DNA of 27,481 bases from Eubacterium sp. OM08-24 (GCF_003438075.1 NZ_QSTA01000006.1:1-27481); one strand, 5' to 3'; positions 7,318 through 15,050 are shown, counted from the stretch's first letter. Program-made: numbers and translations. Notes: generated from the sequence alone by a model not told the origin.

Positions 7318-7718
7318 CTTTATTCATTATTTTCAGGTAAGGTCAATAATACATTTCTGTTAACAAAATACGCTACACAGCTTACATTCAACTGGTGTAT
7401 GTCTATGTAGTGCTTAATCTCATTCTAAGAAAAAAGTATTAAGCCTTAACTAAATCTATATTTCGGGTATGTAATATAAAAACATTTATAATTACACTTT
7501 ATGGTGTCAATTATAACATAATTTGACAAATATTTAAATAACTTTTACGCAAATCAGTTACAAAATTTCACACGGTATTTTTATGCATTTTGTATAATAC
7601 AATTTTGTTTATTGCTCAATAAATAAAATTTTTAGGCAAAATAAATATAGATATTTGAATAGACTTTCTTTATTTTCTATTGCATAATAATTTTATTAAA
7701 TATAAGGAGCTATATGCG
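7318..7718. promoter_or_regulatory. Gene-free control region between IR-R and the recombinase
   Basis: This 400-bp AT-rich stretch has no credible gene. It contains GCTTAAT (7412-7418) and ATTAAGC (7438-7444), a perfect 7-bp inverted pair. It also holds an imperfect palindrome at 7505-7528 whose arms are two TTGACA hexamers pointing away from each other, one toward the segment and one toward the recombinase. Neither has a good -10 at 16-18 bp. A TATAAT at 7593-7598 could serve the recombinase gene but lacks a clear -35. The leftward promoter for whichever cargo lies at the right end is expected here. Exact promoters cannot be fixed by eye. Confidence 0.45.
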
Positions 7719-8657
7719 ATGGAAATAAAAAATGTACAAGCAAATAATCTAACAACTGATTATCTAAACTTTTGCCTTTCAAGAAAAAATCTTGATCAGA
7801 AAACGATAAAATCATACACTATTGATTTAAGGCAGTATTTTGAATTCACTATGGAATCTGCTATTGAATGGACAAACAAAAAATCCATTGAGCAATATAT
7901 AAATTTACTGCACTGTAAGTACAAACCTAAGAGTGTTAAGCGTAAAATCGCTTCGCTAAAAGCATTTTTTCACTATCTTGAAATTGAGGAACTTATTGAT
8001 ATTAACCCTTTTCATAAGATACAAATCAAGTATAAAGAACCCTTTATTCTCCCAAAAACTATTCCCATAAATAATATTGAGCAAATTATTAGGTTTGCTT
8101 ATCTACAACTTACCAAAGCGAAAACTGAGTATGCTAAAAAAGTTGCTCTGCGGAATGCACTCATACTTGAGTTACTGTTTGCCACCGGAATGAGGATTTC
8201 AGAATTATGCACACTCACGACTGAACAAATTGATTTTAATGATTACATAATCAAAATTTACGGAAAGGGCTCAAAAGAACGCCTGATTCAAATCTGCAAT
8301 CAAAATGTTCAGGAGTTGCTCAAAAAGTATAATCAATCATTTAAATTTGAAATAGCAAACAACAAATTTTTCTTTATAAATAGACTCGGCAACCGTCTAT
8401 CTGAACAATCTGTTCGTAATATGATTACCAACTATGCAATCGGTGCAGAAGTGCCGCTGCACATTACTCCGCATATGTTTCGTCACTCTTTTGCAACTCT
8501 ACTGCTTGAAGAAGATGTTGACATACGCTATATTCAACAAATGCTGGGTCACAGCTCCATTACCACAACGCAGATTTACACACATACGAGCATTAACAAA
8601 CAGAAAAACATCCTTTCTGCCAAACATCCGAGGAACAAACTTGAAATCGGGATATAA
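7719..8657 (+). CDS. Tyrosine site-specific recombinase (XerC/XerD-like)
   Basis: I choose the ATG at 7719 because AAGGAG lies 9 nt upstream; this gives 312 aa. Residues 10-95 form a SAM-like N-terminal core-binding domain (TTDYLNFCLSRKNLDQKTIK). The catalytic domain has all expected residues: Arg159 in ATGMRISEL, Lys183 in YGKGSKERL, His252 and Arg255 in HMFRHSFAT, His278 in LGHSS, and the nucleophile Tyr287 in TQIYTHT. The size suits a stand-alone Xer-type enzyme without a long arm-binding domain, like those that invert phase-variable DNA. Its position just outside IR-R makes the flanking repeats the probable substrate. It could alternatively be the integrase of a decayed element. It ends in a strong hairpin at 8662-8688. 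Confidence 0.9.
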   Translation: MEIKNVQANNLTTDYLNFCLSRKNLDQKTIKSYTIDLRQYFEFTMESAIEWTNKKSIEQYINLLHCKYKPKSVKRKIASLKAFFHYLEIEELIDINPFHKIQIKYKEPFILPKTIPINNIEQIIRFAYLQLTKAKTEYAKKVALRNALILELLFATGMRISELCTLTTEQIDFNDYIIKIYGKGSKERLIQICNQNVQELLKKYNQSFKFEIANNKFFFINRLGNRLSEQSVRNMITNYAIGAEVPLHITPHMFRHSFATLLLEEDVDIRYIQQMLGHSSITTTQIYTHTSINKQKNILSAKHPRNKLEIGI

Positions 8658-8661
8658 AAAA

Positions 8662-8688
8662 GCCTTGCAAGCGTTAAACTTACAAGGC
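8662..8688. terminator. Bidirectional terminator between recombinase and BRO genes
   Basis: GCCTTG (8662-8667) pairs with CAAGGC (8683-8688), extended by AAG/CTT after one mismatch. The left side is A-rich and the right side is AT-rich, so it can end both convergent transcripts. Confidence 0.7.
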
Positions 8689-8698
8689 AATAAATATT

Positions 8699-9562
8699 TT
8701 ATTTATTTTTATCGAAATCATTTTCTATAACATCAGAAATGAGATTTGAGAAATCAACTACATTTTGGGGAGAAATTACAGGTCTGCCTGTTCTTTCTTC
8801 AATATCTCTTCTTGCATTTCCGGCGACTTCTCCGCCCTCTTTTGCAACACTTCTGTTTTCAGAAAAAGACTGAGGATTCTTTTCTTTGGAAATCTCAGTT
8901 GTAGTAGCTTCTGCCAACATATTTAGTACCAACTCAAGCGTACTCATATTATCTCTCAGGTTTTCCTTTTTCAATCCTTTGAGATTTTTATACTGGCGGG
9001 TTGTCATTCCTGACCACGCTTTTGTGATTTCATCAGTCAGAATTGCATATTCTACACCCTGCTTTACACCACGAGAATCCCATTCATCATTAAGCTCTTT
9101 TCTTACCTGTATAGCCTGAAGTCGTTGATTTATCCACTCTCTGCTATATCCTTTTTTCAGATATGTTTCAAGGGCTCTCTCTATGGTAAGTTCAGGGTCT
9201 ATGGTTTCATCAATTCTCTCTCGACCAACTTCTGCAAGCCACATTTTAAAAGGTTCTGCTTTTGGCGACGGGATTGACTGTATTATTCTTAAAAGCTGTT
9301 CTGTATTTGCAACATCCGTCCTGTAATTTTTACCATCCTTAGGAGATTGCATTTTCAGTTGTACGATATTTTCGTACAACTGGTTTGCTCCTTCAGCCTT
9401 AAGCTTTCGCTTAAGATCGCTCCAGTAACGACGAGGTTCGTTACTGGCAGTCAGAACTGAAATTACATCAACTATGGAAAAATACCATTCTTCTTCCGAC
9501 TCATTCCACGCAGTACGAATCTTTTTATCTTCAAAAATTTGTATCTTATTTTCTTCGCTCAT
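8699..9562 (-). CDS. BRO/DinD-like family protein (phage antirepressor type)
   Basis: The 287-aa protein begins with a BRO-N-like domain: IQIFEDKKIRTAWNESEEEWYFSI, split here as IQIFEDKKIR and EEEWYFSIVDVISVL, then RRYWSDLKRKL. A conserved middle follows (LPF-type segment replaced by SPKAEPFKMWLAEVGRERID; YLKKGYSREWINQRLQ). The C-terminal part includes KEGGEVAGNARRDIEERTG. BRO-N proteins bind DNA and act as antirepressors or damage-responsive factors in phages and integrative elements; the specific role here is inferred. GGGTGA sits 7 nt before the ATG. It lies between two recombinase genes and downstream of the serine recombinase on the same strand (69-bp gap), so it probably belongs to that mobile module. 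Confidence 0.8.
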   Translation of the reverse strand: MSEENKIQIFEDKKIRTAWNESEEEWYFSIVDVISVLTASNEPRRYWSDLKRKLKAEGANQLYENIVQLKMQSPKDGKNYRTDVANTEQLLRIIQSIPSPKAEPFKMWLAEVGRERIDETIDPELTIERALETYLKKGYSREWINQRLQAIQVRKELNDEWDSRGVKQGVEYAILTDEITKAWSGMTTRQYKNLKGLKKENLRDNMSTLELVLNMLAEATTTEISKEKNPQSFSENRSVAKEGGEVAGNARRDIEERTGRPVISPQNVVDFSNLISDVIENDFDKNK

Positions 9563-9631
9563 ATATATTCACCCACTTCTAAGCTAAAAATATTATAGCA
9601 GACTGAGTTTACAAATTCAATCTATTAGGCT

Positions 9632-11194
9632 TTATAGAGATAAGAATTGTTCATAATTAAGGTCGAATATAATCTCTAATTCATAACCTCGTGCGACTTT
9701 AACCTCTTTGATAAGCTGACAGGCTATCATTTTCTTCTGCTCCATTGTTGAGTTGTCAAATTCGTCTGCCCAAGTTCTGAATTGTGAATAATAAAAATCA
9801 AGCCTGCCCATCGCATTTTGCTGATTGGCAAGCTTGTACTTTATATTGTTTAATTCAGTTTCTTTTTTATGGAGTAAATCGTTTGTATTGTCAATAGAAG
9901 CTGACAGTATGTCTGGAGTGAAGCGGCTTTCGCCGAGTAAAGAGCGTCCTATTTCGGCGGACAATTCAACCACCTGTCTTTTAAGCTTTTCAATTTCTTT
10001 TTCAAGCTTTGTCTGTTTTCTCCTATACTCCGATATTTCGGATTTGTAGCGTTTTTCCAGTGCTATATCTTTTGGTGTTGATTTGATTTTGGCGAGATAA
10101 TCTCTTAATGTTGCAAGCACAGCACCGTCAATTCTGTGCGCTACATAAGCCGACTGCCCGTCACATGCACCTCTTTTCATTGCTTTATTGGTACATATAT
10201 ACCTCTGTCTGCGAACTCTGTACTGACTTCCGTCTGCCCTGTCGTATCTGTCAATATAGCTTGTTGATACCATCTTCTGACCGCAGTGGGCACAGTATAT
10301 ATTTCCCGACAGCAATGTACTGCCTTTGGTAGTCCTTGCTATCTGTTGCTTTTCCTCATTCTTTGATGAGCGTTGTTTCAGTATAAATTGAGCTTGGTCG
10401 AAGATATTTTCATCTATGATATGCAGTCTTTCAATATACGGTGATTCAACACCGCCTGACACAAGATAACCGCAGTACAGCCTGTTCTTTAGAATACGAT
10501 TAACCGTATTACATTGAAACTTGCTGTTATTATGGGTTTTGATTCCGTGACTGTTCAGATAGTCAGCCATGCGATATGAGCCGTAACCCTCTTTAACTGT
10601 CATCTCGAATATCTTCTTGACTATCGGAGCTTCATCATCGTCAATGACTATGTCCATAAGCTCTTTTCCCTTTTTGTTGATTTCACCGCTTTTTATAAGT
10701 TTGTAACCGAATGGAGCAACACCTCCGGTAAATTTGCCGTCCAGCGTCATCTGGTTAAGGCGAGTTTTAACACGAGCTGACGTTTTCTGGCTTTCACCGT
10801 TGGCTTGCCAAAATCGTATGTAATTCATAAGCTTGTCCACATGATTATCCATACGCTGTTCGCCCTCATTGACGCTCCATACCTCTATGCCGTGCTTTAT
10901 AAACCATTCGACGACGAACGGAGTTTCGTCATCAATTCTGCCTATTCTGTCAAACATAAAGACAAGAAGTACATCGAATTCTTTCTTTTCTGCGGCGGTT
11001 TTCAAATCCTGAATAGCATCTCGGTCGCTTGCCGAAACCTTGAATCCCGACACGCCTTTCTCCTGAAACTCTTTCAGAATGGTCCAACCGTTACGTTCAG
11101 CAAATTCTCTGCATGAGGTTTTCTGCATTGGAATATCATCTTTATCAACCTGACCTTTGGTTGATACTCTGTACAAGCAATATACTCTTTTCAT
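9632..11194 (-). CDS. Large serine recombinase
   Basis: With the ATG at 11194 (GGGTGA 4 nt upstream; an ATG 12 nt earlier has no ribosome-binding site) the protein is 520 aa. The N-terminal resolvase domain has YRVSTKGQ with the catalytic Ser11 and later FDRIGR. A recombinase domain follows (GGVAPFGYKLI, ILKNRLYCGYLVSGG). A zinc ribbon follows (GNIYCAHCGQKM ... YICTNKAMKRGACDG, four Cys). Then comes a long coiled coil (KQTKLEKEIEKLKRQVVEL). This architecture, as in TnpX and phage integrases, excises and inserts elements through small att sites without host factors. It is the likely mobility enzyme of the module at about 8.7-12.1 kb or of a larger element. No element ends were identified with confidence. 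Confidence 0.92.
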   Translation of the reverse strand: MKRVYCLYRVSTKGQVDKDDIPMQKTSCREFAERNGWTILKEFQEKGVSGFKVSASDRDAIQDLKTAAEKKEFDVLLVFMFDRIGRIDDETPFVVEWFIKHGIEVWSVNEGEQRMDNHVDKLMNYIRFWQANGESQKTSARVKTRLNQMTLDGKFTGGVAPFGYKLIKSGEINKKGKELMDIVIDDDEAPIVKKIFEMTVKEGYGSYRMADYLNSHGIKTHNNSKFQCNTVNRILKNRLYCGYLVSGGVESPYIERLHIIDENIFDQAQFILKQRSSKNEEKQQIARTTKGSTLLSGNIYCAHCGQKMVSTSYIDRYDRADGSQYRVRRQRYICTNKAMKRGACDGQSAYVAHRIDGAVLATLRDYLAKIKSTPKDIALEKRYKSEISEYRRKQTKLEKEIEKLKRQVVELSAEIGRSLLGESRFTPDILSASIDNTNDLLHKKETELNNIKYKLANQQNAMGRLDFYYSQFRTWADEFDNSTMEQKKMIACQLIKEVKVARGYELEIIFDLNYEQFLSL

Positions 11195-11286
11195 TTTATC
11201 ACCCATTCATACGATTTTTGCAAACCAACAATACTACATAATTTTTATAATATCCAGCGAAATCCAAAAAATAAATTGAAATAAAT

Positions 11287-11469
11287 TCAGCATCCAATCT
11301 GAGTTTTCATTCTGTTCTCAAATGTATCCAAAAGATTTTCGAGAATATTCCTTTCAACATGGTTATTTCTGTTTTTAGAAAAGTAGATTGTGACCTTACA
11401 GTCATTTATAACAGATTCTATTCTGTGTTCTGAATCAATGTTATTTTTATTTATATAGTTTTCGTTCAA
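11287..11469 (-). CDS. TnpW-like small transposon protein
   Basis: This 60-aa reading frame starts at TTG, supported by AGGTGAT 5 nt upstream; no ATG is available. The segment RIESVINDCKVTIYFSKNRNNHVERNILENLLDTF resembles in layout the small TnpW-type proteins next to serine recombinases of Tn4451/Tn1549-like elements (a short beta pair, then ERNILENL-type helix). The resemblance is from memory and the function is unknown. It lies 92 bp upstream of the recombinase gene on the same strand. Confidence 0.5.
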   Translation of the reverse strand: MNENYINKNNIDSEHRIESVINDCKVTIYFSKNRNNHVERNILENLLDTFENRMKTQIGC

Positions 11470-11484
11470 ATTATCACCTGTTCC

Positions 11485-11613
11485 TTATTTTTTGCTTTTG
11501 TCATTTATATGATCTTTCATCTGCTCATCAGCTTTTGCCGCTGCATTGCACAGGCACATAACGCAAACGCCGATAAAAGCACCGACAAAAAGACCAATCA
11601 TAAATCCTAACAT
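11485..11613 (-). CDS. DUF3789-like small membrane protein
   Basis: The 42-aa product begins MLGFMIGLFVGAFIGV, one membrane helix ending in VMCLCNAAAKADEQM and a charged tail (HINDKSKK). I chose the ATG at 11613 because GAAGGTG lies 5 nt upstream; a longer frame to 11667 would run through the hairpin and lacks a site. The pattern matches DUF3789 proteins of clostridial integrative elements. The function is unknown. It is followed closely by the TnpW-like gene. Confidence 0.7.
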   Translation of the reverse strand: MLGFMIGLFVGAFIGVCVMCLCNAAAKADEQMKDHINDKSKK

Positions 11614-11649
11614 TTTAACACCTTCTTTCAGTAATTTTCTTCTAAATAC

Positions 11650-11686
11650 CCCGACAGAAGAAAACAAAAAATCTTCTGCTGTCGGG
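11650..11686. terminator. Hairpin upstream of the DUF3789 gene
   Basis: CCCGACAGAAGA at the left pairs with TCTTCTG..CTGTCGGG at the right, with a small bulge, around an A-rich loop. It may act as a terminator or a leader structure ahead of the small-gene operon. Confidence 0.5.
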
Positions 11687-11689
11687 ATA

Positions 11690-12045
11690 ATATCAATCGT
11701 TTTGGACAGCTCTAATTTTCACGCTATCCTGTTGCCGCTATTTATCCTCTATACCCTGCGACAAGGACCACATCAAACGGCTATTGCATTTATAGCCTCA
11801 TTGGGATTTCACCACCGTGAGGATCTCCCACGGCCGCCCTCTTTGGTTACGACGGTTCTATCACGCTCGACTTTTGACTTGACGGAAGTATCATTATCCC
11901 CTCTGCCTGTCATCGCCGTCATTGAATTTGCCTTTCAAAGTCTGAGTCCTGAAGACCTGTAAAGGTGTTCGCTCATATGGCTTGTCCGTACCGAACAACA
12001 GAAGGAAAGTATCTGATGTGCTGATATTTGTTTTTCAAAGAGCAA
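11690..12045. other. Gene-free, comparatively GC-rich block inside the mobile module
   Basis: This 350-bp stretch has visibly more G+C than its neighbours and no gene with a good start and family signature. A minus-strand frame from 11917 to 11804 could encode a 37-residue basic peptide (MTAMTGRGDNDTSV, ending SSRW) but has no convincing ribosome-binding site. Short self-complementary stretches, such as GGGAGATCC and GGTGGTGAAATCCC on the minus strand, hint at a structured RNA. It lies between a strong hairpin (12046-12075) and the DUF3789 leader hairpin. From memory, similar blocks sit before DUF3789 in related elements; I cannot verify this. Confidence 0.35.
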
Positions 12046-12075
12046 CGCCTGTTCTCTGAAAAAAGAGAACAGGCG
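12046..12075. terminator. Strong perfect hairpin downstream of the sigma-like gene
   Basis: CGCCTGTTCTCT pairs perfectly over 12 bp with AGAGAACAGGCG around a 6-nt loop. A second weaker hairpin (GAAAGG..CCTTTC) follows at about 12075-12097. It most likely ends the sigma-like transcript coming from the right. Confidence 0.65.
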
Positions 12076-12135
12076 AAAGGATTATTTATCCCTTTCACCT
12101 GTTTCCTCACTTAAGTGCCAAAACACACCCCTATT

Positions 12136-12609
12136 TTATAAATTTTCTAAAATACTTTTTATTTTTGCCACTGCACGATACACCGATCTTTGCACACATT
12201 GATAAGTACAGCCTTCTTCAAGTGCTATTTTATCAAAAGTTTTTTCTTCAAAATAGTACTTTTTCAATCTGCGTTTTTGCACATCGGGCAATTTGCTTAT
12301 TGCCATATGCAGATTCTCCGCATCCTGAGCTTTATCAAAGTATTCTTCTAACGGTTGTTCGCTTGAAACACTCTTTTGGTACAAGGTGTTTTCATCTACT
12401 TCGGAATGTTCCAAATGTCTGTCGTATTCATTCATCTGAGAAATATCCTCAAGTTCAAATATATTGAAAGTTTCAAATACGCTCTTTGAAACTTCAACCA
12501 TTTGAATGCGGTTATTAACATCAACAAAATAAACATAGTATTTTCCTTTTTCTGAGCATAAAGTATAAGGATTATACTTGTCTTTTCTTCTCTTAGGACG
12601 TTTGTCCAT
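12136..12609 (-). CDS. Sigma-70 family-like factor of integrative elements
   Basis: The 157-aa product starts at the ATG at 12609 (MDKRPKRRKDKYNPY); TTGGAGG (12618-12624) is its ribosome-binding site, so an upstream in-frame TTG is rejected. The basic N-terminus and KYYVYFVDVNNRIQMVEVSK segment are followed by an acidic middle and a C-terminal helix-turn-helix like sigma region 4 (LPDVQKRRLKKYYFEEKTFDKIALEEGCTY, given here in part: FDKIALEEG, QRSVYRAVAKIKSIL). Region 2 is not visible, so it resembles the short sigma-like proteins of Tn1549-type elements that control transfer or excision genes. The preceding leader forms a hairpin that can hide its ribosome-binding site, implying translational control. 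Confidence 0.75.
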   Translation of the reverse strand: MDKRPKRRKDKYNPYTLCSEKGKYYVYFVDVNNRIQMVEVSKSVFETFNIFELEDISQMNEYDRHLEHSEVDENTLYQKSVSSEQPLEEYFDKAQDAENLHMAISKLPDVQKRRLKKYYFEEKTFDKIALEEGCTYQCVQRSVYRAVAKIKSILENL

Positions 12610-12617
12610 TAATTTTT

Positions 12618-12662
12618 CCTCCAATCAATCTGAATCTTTTAGTAATTCAGGTTGTTTGGAGG
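12618..12662 (-). promoter_or_regulatory. RBS-sequestering leader hairpin of the sigma-like gene
   Basis: On the minus strand CCTCCAA (12662-12656) pairs perfectly with the ribosome-binding site TTGGAGG (12624-12618). An inner stem, CTGAAT with ATTCAG (12650-12645 and 12635-12630), stabilises it. The upstream arm lies inside a tiny reading frame (12686-12639), so ribosome movement through that frame would open the hairpin. This looks like a translational attenuator; the inducing signal is unknown. Confidence 0.55.
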
Positions 12663-12686
12663 ACCTCTGTTTCTATATTTCATCAT
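12639..12686 (-). CDS. Putative 15-residue leader peptide
   Basis: The frame MMKYRNRGPPNNLNY begins 12686 after GGAAGGG. Its NRGPP codons cover the CCTCCAA arm of the hairpin. A related frame (MFFKNRSPPIYLN) occurs in the repeat copy at 23135-23094, sharing NR-G/S-PP-x-x-LN. Conservation of the reading frame in both copies favours translation, but DNA-level repeat conservation alone could explain it. Confidence 0.4.
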   Translation of the reverse strand: MMKYRNRGPPNNLNY

Positions 12687-12720
12687 GCCCTTCCATTTTC
12701 ATGTAAAAAGGGCATAAAAA

Positions 12721-12755
12721 TACCGACAAGTATAGAAAGCTATTACTTGTCGGTA
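12721..12755 (-). terminator. Rho-independent terminator of the transport operon
   Basis: TACCGACAAGTA (12721-12732) pairs perfectly with TACTTGTCGGTA (12744-12755). On the minus strand a TTTTTA tract follows. It stands 16 bp past the stop of the broken membrane-protein gene and ends the long leftward operon. Confidence 0.85.
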
Positions 12756-12770
12756 TTCTATCACACGCTA

Positions 12771-13460
12771 TTAAATGTCTTTATCCTTCTTGCTATCACA
12801 AAATTCATTAATTATATAGTTATTAACATAAAACTTGCCTTTGACCCCTATTTCTTTTCTTATATTACGGAAGCACTTCTCAGTTTTCACTCGTATATTA
12901 TCATAAGCAGTTACAGAATTTGAACATTCCTGACAAACTTCAACAATATCCCAAATTAAACTTATCGAAATTGTATTTGCAAGTTCAGAATAATTGTCTT
13001 TCAAAAAATCTTTTAAAGGACTTACAACATTTAAGGATTTTTCAGCTTTAATGTTACTGTTTGTATTCTCTTTATGAATAGAACTTTCATTTACTAATAA
13101 TTCAACTAATATATTGCTAAGCTTTGCATATAAAGCTTTATTTTCCTCAAAAAGCGTTTTTCTTAGCTCATCCTCTGTTTTTCGTTTATCAGTTATATAA
13201 TTAATAAATATTGGGACAACAACTACGGAAAGAATTCCACCTACTATTGATGCAATCCAAACTCTAACATCCTAAGGGCTTTGCCAAAATACAATTGCTG
13301 TCGGCACAGTAATCATAAGTAAGGCTAATACAATCATAGCTATGTAACTCAATATCAATACTTCATTAAATAAACTGAAAATAATATTAAAAATTTTCCT
13401 TAGTTTAGGATTTTTACTTTTTATCTTATTTATTCGGTTAATCATACTTATATTCTCCAA
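12771..13460 (-). pseudogene. Membrane protein interrupted by an in-frame TAG
   Basis: The frame from the ATG at 13460 reads MENISMINRINKIK, a membrane helix (EVLILSYIAMIVLALLMITV) and FWQSP, then meets TAG at 13274-13272. The same frame then runs on for 166 codons to a TAA at 12771. The continuation starts with a second membrane helix (VWIASIVGGILSVVVVPIFI) and a charged helical domain (DKRKTEDELRKTLFEENKALY). The continuation has no start codon near its beginning; an internal ATG at 13004 is far inside. So this is one 229-codon gene in which a sense codon, perhaps CAG, became TAG. The family is not recognised. It starts 21 bp after the MacB-like gene and is the last gene before the terminator. 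Readthrough is possible. Confidence 0.65.
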
Positions 13461-13481
13461 TACTATAATTTTAAATTCACT

Positions 13482-14618
13482 TTATTTTTTAGTTTTAATT
13501 CTATAGTCTAACAAAAAGTAACATATAACAAAATTCCAGCTAATCAAAAATATTATTGTCAGCCACAGTGACGCTGTAAATGTTCTAGGGAACAGATTTA
13601 CAAGCATTTGATTTCCTGTTAGGCTTTGTGAGTTTAGTGTTTGTGCATTATCAACAAGCACATTCAGGTAATTTGAAATGTCGAAAATGTTATCATTCGG
13701 TATATATTTTGAGGGGATAAAAATGCTGAAATCACAAATATTAAACACAATCAAAAGCACGGCAGGTATTCCTGCAAAAGCAAGCACAAGTGCAACATAT
13801 TTTAGCGGAATATTTTTTAGCGATTTCAGAAAGTAGTTTAATTTGAGATTTTCTTTTATCTCCTCAAAAAATTTTCTGCTGAACCTATACCACAACTTCA
13901 ATGCAATAATGCTAAATCCGATAAATATTGCAAGGTATAAAATATGTTCAAATGACGAGAGTGTTTGGTTTTTATCATTCAGATTAACCGAATAATACTG
14001 CGGCAAATCCATTTGCTCAACAATTGCTCCCGTATATACCGAGTTATCGTAAACAATCATATCAACCGTTCTGTCACCATAATTTTCGGATGTTGTATAT
14101 GGAACATACACTCTCTGTTTGTCATCAGCAGAAAACTTATTTATTAAACTTTCGTTTTCGCATATCACACCGCAAATTGTATATTGATTTCCGTCAATGC
14201 AAATCTTTTTACCGACTGCATCTGTTGTAAAAAACAGTTTGAGAGCAAGAGAACTTCCGATTATTGCAACCTTATCTCTGTTATCTATGTTTTTGGACGA
14301 AATATTTTCGCCGTTAATTTCGGTCTTATAATCCGAAAACCAGTTTTCATTCACAAGTACCGTAGTTACGATTTCTTCCTTAACTTTTGTTTCTTTACCC
14401 TCGGAACAAAAAGCTATGCCTTTGTCAGTAATCCGTTCAAACAGCTTTTCAAGTTCAGAAACCGTTTTTGGAGCAGTTTCGGAATTTTTATCATAAGTTA
14501 ATTGAGTAACATCAGGCAATTGCCCTTTTGCATTTTCAATAATTATAATATTCGCAATAAAAACGCTCACAGTCAGCAACAGCAGTAACAGAAACGAAAC
14601 AATTTTTCTTTTGCTCAC
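13482..14618 (-). CDS. MacB/FtsX-like ABC permease-type membrane protein
   Basis: The 378-aa protein has one N-terminal membrane helix (IVSFLLLLLLTVSVFIANIII) written here only by position, residues 5-25. An extracytoplasmic domain of about 190 residues with MacB-type periplasmic-core features follows (NRDKVAIIGSSLALKLF, DAVGKKICIDGNQYTICGVI). Three further helices lie at about 226-242, 272-298 and 350-371. Such permeases work with a LolD-type ATPase and a membrane-fusion partner to move lipoproteins, peptides or antibiotics. It starts at GTG overlapping the previous stop (GTGA), with GAGGAGG upstream, so it is coupled to the small anchored protein. No ATPase is adjacent; the only one in the window is at 23224-23895. 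Confidence 0.7.
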   Translation of the reverse strand: MSKRKIVSFLLLLLLTVSVFIANIIIIENAKGQLPDVTQLTYDKNSETAPKTVSELEKLFERITDKGIAFCSEGKETKVKEEIVTTVLVNENWFSDYKTEINGENISSKNIDNRDKVAIIGSSLALKLFFTTDAVGKKICIDGNQYTICGVICENESLINKFSADDKQRVYVPYTTSENYGDRTVDMIVYDNSVYTGAIVEQMDLPQYYSVNLNDKNQTLSSFEHILYLAIFIGFSIIALKLWYRFSRKFFEEIKENLKLNYFLKSLKNIPLKYVALVLAFAGIPAVLLIVFNICDFSIFIPSKYIPNDNIFDISNYLNVLVDNAQTLNSQSLTGNQMLVNLFPRTFTASLWLTIIFLISWNFVICYFLLDYRIKTKK

Positions 14619-15037
14619 ACTGTTTCCTCCTCAATATAAACACTTGAACCGTTTTCTATACTCTTGGTTGTTTTATATACAACTTGACTGTCGCCAAAAA
14701 GTGAGTCCGATGTCACCTCGCAATACAGCTCGTCACTGTTACATATATCCACCGAAACCTCTTCAACTGTTGCATCACCGTTTTCGGTTTTATTTATAAC
14801 AAATACTATTCCCGTATTGCCTGCCCCATCCACCGACGAAACAGGCAAAAGATAATGTGTTTTCATATCATTTGAACCTGCGGTATCGTCAATTACACCT
14901 GTTTGAACCGAAACCACTTTGACCTTTGGAAGAAGCATATTATTGATTGTTTTTGAAAAATATGTAAGTAATGCAATCACAATAAAAAATACAATTGAAA
15001 ATTTCAACACTACGCTCTTTAGCTTATCTTTTTTCAT
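14615..15037 (-). CDS. Small membrane-anchored extracytoplasmic protein, possible membrane-fusion partner
   Basis: From the ATG at 15037 (GGAGAGAGG upstream) the product is 140 aa. There is one N-terminal helix (VVLKFSIVFFIVIALLTYF), then an extracytoplasmic beta-rich domain with KVKVVSVQTGVID, GNTGIVFVINKTENGDATVEEVSV given in part, and VVYKTTKSIENGSSVYIEE. The beta pattern and position directly before a MacB-like permease suggest a shortened HlyD/MacA-like adaptor. The family has about 350 residues normally, so this is a reduced or different protein. It lies 13 bp after the MalG-like permease gene and overlaps the next start. Confidence 0.5.
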   Translation of the reverse strand: MKKDKLKSVVLKFSIVFFIVIALLTYFSKTINNMLLPKVKVVSVQTGVIDDTAGSNDMKTHYLLPVSSVDGAGNTGIVFVINKTENGDATVEEVSVDICNSDELYCEVTSDSLFGDSQVVYKTTKSIENGSSVYIEEETV

Positions 15038-15050
15038 AAAAGCCTCTCTC

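Larger units (their letters stand above)
12639..12755 (-). repeat. Leader/terminator repeat, copy A
   Basis: From 12755 leftward this copy has a terminator hairpin, a GCCCTT..AAGGGC hairpin, a tiny frame and the AACAGAGGTCCTCCAA box. The same order, with clear sequence similarity, occurs at 23212-23094 (copy B). It is probably an old duplication of a terminator plus leader cassette. Confidence 0.6.

Noticed and set aside
7607..7620. Short match TTATTGCTCAAT also seen near 26150 as possible element ends
   Set aside because: A match of about a dozen AT-rich bases is expected by chance in this composition, and no duplicated target or paired repeat supports it.
7680..7718. Earlier ATG at 7680 for the tyrosine recombinase
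   Set aside because: No ribosome-binding site precedes it, while AAGGAG is well placed for ATG at 7719 and the extra 13 residues match nothing expected at the family's N-terminus.
9825..10332. Plus-strand frames opposite the serine recombinase
   Set aside because: They mirror the recombinase coding sequence, which has full catalytic and zinc-ribbon motifs; no start signals on the plus strand.
11546..11962. 138-codon plus-strand open frame
   Set aside because: It lies opposite the DUF3789 gene and across the hairpin at 11650-11686, has no ribosome-binding site and reads like low-quality protein text; the minus-strand small gene has a proper start and family pattern.
12610..12624. Upstream TTG start for the sigma-like gene
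   Set aside because: The TTG is part of the TTGGAGG ribosome-binding site itself; ATG at 12609 with 8-nt spacing is the better start.
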